This document shows positions 18,582 through 25,031 of a stretch of DNA of 64,000 nt, one piece after another. A program made the position numbers and the translations under genes. The stretch lies in assembly GCA_027486415.1 (NCBI GenBank), contig JAIXPC010000002.1, forward strand, positions 868,001 through 932,000, given 5' to 3'. The stretch comes from Sphingomonadales bacterium. GTDB lineage: Bacteria > Pseudomonadota > Alphaproteobacteria > Sphingomonadales > Sphingomonadaceae. Numbering within the stretch: the first letter of the stretch is position 1; each line of letters opens with the position of its first letter. The notes beneath the pieces were generated by a model. It searched no databases and was not told the origin of the DNA. It worked only from the letters and a program-made list of their open reading frames with translations.

Positions 18582-21235
18582 TGGCGATCCAGGTCCAGAC
18601 TTTGAATGCCACCGATCTGCGGCTGGCGACGGCGTATCCCAAGCGCAGTTACGCGACGGCGTTGAGCGTTGGTGGTGCCGGCGGGCAGGTGGTGGGCCAC
18701 TGGCACGGCGTGTGGGTGCGGCTGCCGGCCACCTATGCCGGATCGGGTCGCCCGGCGCTGATGGGCTGGGATTTCGGCGGCACGGGCGCGTTCAACACCA
18801 CCCAGGACTGCGTGATCCGCGTGCCGCAGGACAGTTTTGCCACCACCACGATCCGGCGGCGGTTGCAGATCACCTATGGTTCGGGAAGCCAGGCCTTTGC
18901 CGGCACCGAAGGCAATATCAGCGGCATCGATCAGATCGGCTATGGCGTGCCGACCCTGATCGTTGCCGGCGTCACGAACATCGGCACCAATGCCGCACCG
19001 GTGTGGCGCAACTGGGCTGCGATCTGCCCCACTGGCGGCACGCCGGCCAGCATGGTGGCGGCAACGGCAACCGCGCCGGCCTATGTCACCGGCACCACCG
19101 GGCGCTTGTTCCACCAGGTGTTCGTGCGGCAGGGCAGCAGCACCATCGTCGGCACCGCGCTGGAAGAGGCCGTGCTGGTGACCGGCGACTTCCCGTGGGA
19201 CACGCTGAACAACCGCCCGCACCACTCCGCCCTGCAGGCGCTGGCCGGTGCGGGAGCCAACCCGTTTCTGGATTACGCCGGGCTGGTGGCAGCACAGAAC
19301 GCCGGCAACCTGCCCTATCCGAACCTGCGTGCCGAAGGCGGGGCGCAGGGGCGCGGCACCATCGAGTTCCGCTTTTCCCTGAGCAATCTGACGACGGGGT
19401 TGATCAACCTGGGCGCGCAGGCCGGGCAGAACCTGGCCGAAAGCGGCGCCGCGGGCGGACTTGCCGACGTGGCCAGCATCGTGCCGCCACACTGGACCGG
19501 CGGTGCGCCGACGATCAGCGAGCCGGCGGTGAAGTTCATCGGCGGGCGCGGCCTGCGCGCCTATACGGTAGCCGGCACCTGGCTTGCCGGCACCACGACG
19601 CTGCAACGGCGCTGGGAGGTGACGGCGACGGGCGCGGCCGTGCCGGGGTTTGATTGGGCGACTGTTGGCACGTTCGGCAGCGGCGTGTGGAGCGATACCG
19701 CCACGCTGCCGGTGGGCGGGCCCTATGCCCTGAAGATCCGCGATCCGGGCGATGCCGCGCGCACCGCCGAAAGCGGCGGCTGGCTGGTGGGCACCGTGGT
19801 GCTGACCCACGGCCAGTCGAGCATGGACCAGGTGACATTTGGCGAGGGCGACGGATCGGGCAATCCGCTTGGCCTCAACCGTCTGGGCCTTGCGGTGGAT
19901 GCCGGCGCCATCGGTGTGCTGCTGCGATACAGCAACCCCGGCAGCGGGCCGACATGGTCAACCGCGCGGCCGATCATCACCGTCGGCACCATGGCCGGCG
20001 GTACCACGCCGGCTGTTGCCCACGGCGCGGTGGCGATGCTGAACGAATGGAACGCGCGCAATCCCGCCCATCCGCTGTTGATCGCCAATGTCGCGATCGG
20101 TGGCACCGGCATGCCGGATTGGGCCAACAACATCGCCGCCTATTCCGGCAGCGTGGGCAGCGGCAATGGCAGCTGGCTGTTCATGGGAACGATCGGCGCC
20201 GTGCCGGATGCCACCAGCGGCAACAGCAGCGGCGTCATGGAGGTGATGGCGCAGACGCTGGGCCGCCATGTTGATGTCCATGCGCTGATGTGGGCACCCG
20301 GCATCGCCGATGCGTCGGCTGATCGGGCGCTGTATGTCGCCCGAACGGATGAACGGTTCAGCAATGCGGCCGGCGCGCCGTGGCTGGTGTTTCCGGTGTG
20401 GCGCATCGCCCGCGACGTGAATGATGCCAGCGGCAGCCCGACGCGGCGGATGCGGCATCTGGATTTCATCGCCGAACTTGGCTGGCGCGGCCTGCAGGGG
20501 CCATGCTGGCTGGATCCGGTGATGGTGGGGGCCATCGGCCACAGCGCCTATACCAATGGCAACAACGTGGTGGCCGGCCAGCCTGGCGACCAGAACCATG
20601 TTGGCCAGGCCCGGCTGGGGCGCAGCATCGGGCGGGCGCTGGCCTGGGCGTGGGATCGCCGCGTCAAGGTGCATGGCGGCCGGCTGCTGAGCGCCTATTT
20701 CGGCGACGGCACGCGCACCACGATCGAGATCGATCTGGGCCGGCAACTGCGAACGCTGAACGGCGCTGCGCTGTCAAACCAGTTCTGGATCAGCACGGAT
20801 AACGGCGTGAACTGGTCGCAGGCCGGTTTCAGCGTGGCACTGGCGCGCGGCAACACCGCCGCGATCCTGACGACGACGGGCGCAGCCTTTCCCGCGGCGA
20901 ACGTGCGCGTGGAATATGCCTGGAATTTCCCGTTTTCCGACGGCACCAACCCGCCGGAACTGAGCGCCGAAACCAATCTCTACGGCCTTTTGTATGACAA
21001 CCAGACCCATCGCGGCAGCATCAACCTGGCGGCCGGGGCGCGGGCCGGCACGCCGTTGCAGGGCATCAACCGCAGCGGGGCGGGCGTCGCCGGCCTGCCG
21101 GTGCTGGTGAAGGGCGCGGCGCGGCTGGTGACCAGCGAGCGCTTTTCCGGCCCGCGCACCATCACCGCCCGGCTGATGGCGGCCGATGGCGTGACGGTGC
21201 TGCGCGAACGCACGCTGGCGATTTCGGCAAGCTGA
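18581..21235 (+). CDS. Large SGNH-hydrolase / sialate O-acetylesterase-like fiber or spike protein
   Basis: 884 aa; block-I-like GWLVGTVVLTHGQSSMDQV (19802 onward), LIANVAIGGTGMPDW, DxxH in QPGDQNHVGQARLGRSIGRAL (about 20585), as in the GQSNM/DxxH esterase pattern. Confidence 0.7.
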   Translation: MAIQVQTLNATDLRLATAYPKRSYATALSVGGAGGQVVGHWHGVWVRLPATYAGSGRPALMGWDFGGTGAFNTTQDCVIRVPQDSFATTTIRRRLQITYGSGSQAFAGTEGNISGIDQIGYGVPTLIVAGVTNIGTNAAPVWRNWAAICPTGGTPASMVAATATAPAYVTGTTGRLFHQVFVRQGSSTIVGTALEEAVLVTGDFPWDTLNNRPHHSALQALAGAGANPFLDYAGLVAAQNAGNLPYPNLRAEGGAQGRGTIEFRFSLSNLTTGLINLGAQAGQNLAESGAAGGLADVASIVPPHWTGGAPTISEPAVKFIGGRGLRAYTVAGTWLAGTTTLQRRWEVTATGAAVPGFDWATVGTFGSGVWSDTATLPVGGPYALKIRDPGDAARTAESGGWLVGTVVLTHGQSSMDQVTFGEGDGSGNPLGLNRLGLAVDAGAIGVLLRYSNPGSGPTWSTARPIITVGTMAGGTTPAVAHGAVAMLNEWNARNPAHPLLIANVAIGGTGMPDWANNIAAYSGSVGSGNGSWLFMGTIGAVPDATSGNSSGVMEVMAQTLGRHVDVHALMWAPGIADASADRALYVARTDERFSNAAGAPWLVFPVWRIARDVNDASGSPTRRMRHLDFIAELGWRGLQGPCWLDPVMVGAIGHSAYTNGNNVVAGQPGDQNHVGQARLGRSIGRALAWAWDRRVKVHGGRLLSAYFGDGTRTTIEIDLGRQLRTLNGAALSNQFWISTDNGVNWSQAGFSVALARGNTAAILTTTGAAFPAANVRVEYAWNFPFSDGTNPPELSAETNLYGLLYDNQTHRGSINLAAGARAGTPLQGINRSGAGVAGLPVLVKGAARLVTSERFSGPRTITARLMAADGVTVLRERTLAISAS

Positions 21236-21246
21236 GGGCCCAAGGC

Positions 21247-21432
21247 ATGATCCTGACCCATTTCCTCGCCCTTGCCGGCCTGCCGCCAGCCGTGATCGCG
21301 GCCGATGCGGGCCTGCTGCCGCTGGCCAGCAGCGCCGCCCCGCTGAGTGTTGGCGGTGGTGGCAGCGCGGCACCGCCTGCGTCCATCGTGGTGCGGACGC
21401 GCGCGCCCGTGCTGCCGGTGCGGCAACCCTGA
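21247..21432 (+). CDS. Small hypothetical cassette protein
   Basis: 61-aa ORF tightly packed between neighbours on the same strand. Confidence 0.4.
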   Translation: MILTHFLALAGLPPAVIAADAGLLPLASSAAPLSVGGGGSAAPPASIVVRTRAPVLPVRQP

Positions 21433-21456
21433 TCAACCGAACACAGGAGGCAGACG

Positions 21457-21825
21457 ATGGCGAAATTCGCCAGCAACGACGTGCTTGATGCCGCGCTGGG
21501 CGTGGTGGCCAGCGCCGATCGCCTGGTCGTGGTGGCGGGCCAGCCGGCGACTTATGCCGCGGCTGCTACCGGCGCCCTGGCGCAGGCCGTGGTGACGCCG
21601 GCCGATTTCGCCATCACCGCCGGCAGCGGCGCGGGCCGTCGCCTGCAGGTGGCCGGGCGGCCGGGGCTGGTGGCCCAGGCTCCCGGCACTGCCGATCATG
21701 TCGCCCTGATCGATACCGCCGGGCAGCGGCTGATCTATGTCACCACCTGCCCGGCCCAGCCACTGCTGGTGGGCAGCGCGATCAACGTCGCGCCCTGGCA
21801 GGTCGAAATCGGCGCGCCGTTGTGA
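21457..21825 (+). CDS. Phage structural-like hypothetical protein
   Basis: MAKFASNDVLDAALGVVASADRLVVVAGQPATYAAA...; resembles small phage virion/fiber-neighbour proteins. Confidence 0.55.
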   Translation: MAKFASNDVLDAALGVVASADRLVVVAGQPATYAAAATGALAQAVVTPADFAITAGSGAGRRLQVAGRPGLVAQAPGTADHVALIDTAGQRLIYVTTCPAQPLLVGSAINVAPWQVEIGAPL

Positions 21826-21839
21826 GCGGGAGGGACGCG

Positions 21840-22112
21840 ATGACGATGTTTGTGAAGGATCCCGGCAGCAGCGTTGCGCACGCGGTGGACTGGGACGCCG
21901 GTTATCTGGCGGGGCGCAGCCTGGCGCAATCGCAGTGGAGCGTGATCCCGGCCGGCCTGACCTTGACGGGCGCGCAGCTGGTGGGCGGGCGCACGTCGAT
22001 CCTCTTGGGCGGCGGTGCGGTGGGCACGCTGTATCACGTCACCAATCGCGTGACGCTTTCCGATGGCAGCAGCGATGAACGCACCCTGGTGGTGCGGGTG
22101 GAGGACCGGTGA
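21840..22112 (+). CDS. Phage fiber-tail adaptor-like protein
   Basis: FVKDPGSSVAHAVDWDAGYLAGRSLAQSQWSVIPAGLTLTG...TSILLGGGAVGTLYHVTNRVTLSDGSSDERTLVVRVEDR; matches remembered adaptor pattern (KDP...DW...W.V..GLT...YxVTN.....G...RT..V.V). Confidence 0.6.
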   Translation: MTMFVKDPGSSVAHAVDWDAGYLAGRSLAQSQWSVIPAGLTLTGAQLVGGRTSILLGGGAVGTLYHVTNRVTLSDGSSDERTLVVRVEDR

Positions 22113-22645
22113 TGGCCATGATGATCCAGGAACCGGGGCCGCTGCTGGTGGGGCTGGCCGAATGCAAGGCGGCGCTCAGGCTTGATCGTGATGACGAAGA
22201 TGCGCTGATCGCCGGCCACATCCGCACCGCCATGGCGCTGTGCGAGGCGTTTACCGGCCAATGGCTGATCGAACGCGACGGCGAACAGCGGCTGGCCGCC
22301 AGCCTTGATTGGCAGCGGCTGGAGGCCAGCCCGGTGCAGGCGATCAGCGGCGTGTTTCGTGCCGGTGTGGCGCTGGCCGATGGCTGGCAGGCGGATATCG
22401 CCGCCGATGGCACTGGCTGGGTGCGGCTGTCGGGATTGCCCATGGCCGGGGACGCGCTGTCGGCACGGTTCCGCGCCGGGCTGGGCCCGGATTGGAACGG
22501 CGTGCCCGAACCGTTGCGGGCAGGGGTGGTGCGACTGGTCAGCCATTTCTTCAGCCACCGCGACGCGGCTGATGGCGGTCCGCCGCCGGCCGCTGTGGCA
22601 GCGCTGTGGCGGCCGTGGCGCCGGCTGCAACTGGGAGGCTGGTGA
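22109..22645 (+). CDS. Head-tail connector protein (GTA gp6-like)
   Basis: PLLVGLAECKAALRLDRDDEDALIAGHIRTAMALCEAFTGQWLI...VPEPLRAGVVRLVSHFFSHRDA. Confidence 0.88.
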   Translation: MMAMMIQEPGPLLVGLAECKAALRLDRDDEDALIAGHIRTAMALCEAFTGQWLIERDGEQRLAASLDWQRLEASPVQAISGVFRAGVALADGWQADIAADGTGWVRLSGLPMAGDALSARFRAGLGPDWNGVPEPLRAGVVRLVSHFFSHRDAADGGPPPAAVAALWRPWRRLQLGGW

Positions 22646-22977
22646 TGGGCGCGGAAGTGGCAGGCGCGCTCGATCAGCGCGTGGTGATCGAACGCTGGCA
22701 GGGCAGCCGCGACGGCGCGGGCGATGACGTGGGCCAGTGGCAGGCGGTGGAGCGCGTGTTTGCAGCCGTGGCGCGCGATGGCGATGCGCGCGGGCAGGCG
22801 GCGGGTGATGCCGCACGATCGGGCCGGCGCTGGCGGGTGCGGCTGCGGACACGGGATGATCTCGATCTCGCCGTGCGGATCATCTGGCGCGACCAGATCC
22901 TGGCGGTGCGCGGCATCGATCGCGATCCCGGCGCGCCCGGCATCGTGACGCTTTGGTGTGATGGGAGACCGGCATGA
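22645..22977 (+). CDS. Phage head closure / head-tail joining protein (GTA gp7-like)
   Basis: LDQRVVIERWQGSRDGAGDDVGQWQAVERVFAAVARDG...VRIIWRDQILAVRGIDRDPGAPGIVTLWCD. Confidence 0.8.
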   Translation: MGAEVAGALDQRVVIERWQGSRDGAGDDVGQWQAVERVFAAVARDGDARGQAAGDAARSGRRWRVRLRTRDDLDLAVRIIWRDQILAVRGIDRDPGAPGIVTLWCDGRPA

Positions 22978-23180
22978 AACTGATCGACATGGTGAAACGG
23001 GCGGGTCTGGCACTGGCGGCGCAGGCGCTGGCCCAGCTGCGGGCGCGGGTGGCGCGGCGACTGGGCGTTGCGGACAATCGCGATGACGGCGTGGCCATTC
23101 CGCCTGACGTGCAGGCGCGGCGGCGCGGCAATCGCCAGCGGCAGGCTGATGCCGATCTGCTGTGGCCGGGTGAGCGGTGA
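22974..23180 (+). CDS. Small hypothetical protein
   Basis: 68-aa ORF with 4-bp overlap to the upstream gene; charged C-terminus. Confidence 0.5.
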   Translation: MKLIDMVKRAGLALAAQALAQLRARVARRLGVADNRDDGVAIPPDVQARRRGNRQRQADADLLWPGER

Positions 23181-23563
23181 TGGCCGCCGGCCTTGCCATG
23201 CAGAAGGCGGTGGTGTCGGCGCTGGCCGACATGCCGGGCCTGACCGGCGTGTATGACGGCCCGCCCGCCGATGCGGCCGCTCCCTATGCGGTGATCGGGC
23301 CGGATCTCGTCACCGATGCCGGCACCAAGACGGGCGAAGCCCATGATCACCGCGTCGTGGTGACGATCTGGGATGATCGCCCCGGCGGCGCCCGCGTGCA
23401 GGGGCTGCTGGGTGCGGCGGAGGCGCGGCTGCGCGCCCTGGCCGGGGCATGGGATGGCCACCGCATCGTCTGGGCGCGGCTGGTTCGGGCCGGGGTGGGT
23501 GCGGCGGAGGACGGCTGGCGTCCCGGCGTGATCGAGATGCGGCTGCGCAGCGAGCAGATGTAA
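23180..23563 (+). CDS. DUF3168 tail completion protein (GTA gp8-like)
   Basis: MQKAVVSALADMPGLTGVYDGPPADAAAPYAVIGPDLVTDAGTKTGEAHDHRVVVTIWDDRPGGARVQGLLGAAEARL. Confidence 0.88.
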   Translation: MAAGLAMQKAVVSALADMPGLTGVYDGPPADAAAPYAVIGPDLVTDAGTKTGEAHDHRVVVTIWDDRPGGARVQGLLGAAEARLRALAGAWDGHRIVWARLVRAGVGAAEDGWRPGVIEMRLRSEQM

Positions 23564-23583
23564 GCGCGAAAGGACCAACGAAC

Positions 23584-23991
23584 ATGGCAATGGAAAAAGG
23601 GGCCGCCTTCCTTTTGAAGGTCGGCAATGGCGCGGCTGTGCCGGTGTTTTCGACCGTGGCTGGGCTGCGGACGACGCAGCTGACGGTGAACACCGAAACC
23701 GTGGTGGTGACCAACCAGGGATCGGGCGGCTGGCGCGAGCTGCTGTCGGGGGCCGGTGTGCGATCCGTTTCGCTGTCAGGGTCGGGCGTCTTTACCGGAT
23801 CGTCCGCCGAACAGCGGGTGAAGGCGACCGCGCTGTCGGGCCAGATCGATGATTACCAGGTGCAATTCGAAAGCGGCGAGACGATCACGGGTCGATTCCA
23901 GATCGCACGGCTGGATTATGCCGGCGATTTCAATGGTGAGCGCACCTACAGCCTGCAGCTGGAATCGAGCGGCCCGGTGGTGGCGGCGTGA
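23584..23991 (+). CDS. Phage major tail protein, TP901-1-like (GTA gp9-like)
   Basis: EKGAAFLLKVGNG...VFSTVAGLRTTQLTVNTETVVVTNQGSGGWRELLSGAGVRSVSLSGSGVF. Confidence 0.9.
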   Translation: MAMEKGAAFLLKVGNGAAVPVFSTVAGLRTTQLTVNTETVVVTNQGSGGWRELLSGAGVRSVSLSGSGVFTGSSAEQRVKATALSGQIDDYQVQFESGETITGRFQIARLDYAGDFNGERTYSLQLESSGPVVAA

Positions 23992-24287
23992 TCGCCAACC
24001 CCGTTCGCGGCGAGGCGCAGCTGGTGCTGGGCGGGCGCGCGTTGCTTGTGCGCCCGACATTCACGGCGCTGGTGGCGGCCGAGGCCGAACTGGGGCCGTT
24101 GTTTGCCCTGTGTGAGCGGGCGGCGGCCGGGCAGCTGACCCTGGCCGAGATGGCGGCGCTGCTGTGGCACTGCACGCCCGATGCCGGCCCGCGCGAGGCG
24201 TTTGGCGAGGCGTTGCTGGCGGGCGGGCTGGCGCAGGCAACGCCGGCGCTGCGCGTGCTGCTGGGCCAGATCCTGGCCGGACAATGA
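23988..24287 (+). CDS. GTA gp10-like tail assembly chaperone
   Basis: ANPVRGEAQLVLGGRALLVRPTFTALVAAEAELGPLFALCERAAAGQLTLAEMAALLWHC. Confidence 0.85.
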   Translation: MIANPVRGEAQLVLGGRALLVRPTFTALVAAEAELGPLFALCERAAAGQLTLAEMAALLWHCTPDAGPREAFGEALLAGGLAQATPALRVLLGQILAGQ

Positions 24288-24487
24288 GCTTTGCCGATGC
24301 GGCGCGCGGCGCCGCGCACGTGGCCGCTGCCGCCCTGGGCTGGCGGCCGGCGGACTTCTGGGCGGCGACGCCGGCAGAGCTGGTGACGGCGCTGGGGCTG
24401 GATGCGCCGCCAGCCGCAACGGTGAACCGCGATGCCCTGGCCTCCCTGATGGAGCGATATCCCGATGCAGACCGAACCGATCGATGA
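24284..24487 (+). CDS. rcc01693-family small tail protein
   Basis: FADAARGAAHVAAAALGWRPADFWAATPAELVTALG; position between gp10 and gp11. Confidence 0.78.
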   Translation: MSFADAARGAAHVAAAALGWRPADFWAATPAELVTALGLDAPPAATVNRDALASLMERYPDADRTDR

Positions 24488-25031
24488 TCTGGTGGTGCGC
24501 GTGCGCGCCGATACCGGCGGGTTCCTGGCCGGCGTGAACGACATGCAGCGCACGCTGGAAGGGCCATTTGCCGCCGGGATCGAGCGGGCGGGCGGAGGCC
24601 TGTCGCGCGCGCTGGGCCGGGCCTTGTCGGATGGCAAGCTGGGCTTTGACGATCTGCGCCGGCTGGCGCTGTCGGCGCTGGCCGACATCACGCAGGGTGC
24701 GCTCAGGCTTGATCTGGGCGGGCTGTTGGGTGGCGGCAAGGGTGGCGGCCTGATCGGCGGGCTGGTCGGCAGCCTGCTCGGCCTGCCGGGACGAGCCACG
24801 GGTGGTCCGGTGACGGCGGGGCGGCCCTATCTGGTCGGTGAGCGCGGGCCGGAGCTGTTTGTGCCAACCGCTGCCGGACGGGTGGAGGCCAACGGCGCTG
24901 CCGGCGGTCGGGCTGTGAACATCACGGTGAACGTGGCGGCCCCGCGCGATGCCGGGCCGGGCGTCATGCAGCAGACCGGCAACCAGGTCGCCCGCGCCGT
25001 CGCCCGTGCCATCGATCGGGCCCGGCCATGA
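24465..25031 (+). CDS. Very short tail tape measure protein (GTA gp11-like)
   Basis: VRVRADTGGFLAGVNDMQRTLEGPFAAGIERAGGGLSRALGRALSDGKLGFDDLRRLALSALADITQGAL...GLPGRATGGPVTAGRPYLVGERGPELFVPTAAGRV. Confidence 0.85.
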   Translation: MQTEPIDDLVVRVRADTGGFLAGVNDMQRTLEGPFAAGIERAGGGLSRALGRALSDGKLGFDDLRRLALSALADITQGALRLDLGGLLGGGKGGGLIGGLVGSLLGLPGRATGGPVTAGRPYLVGERGPELFVPTAAGRVEANGAAGGRAVNITVNVAAPRDAGPGVMQQTGNQVARAVARAIDRARP

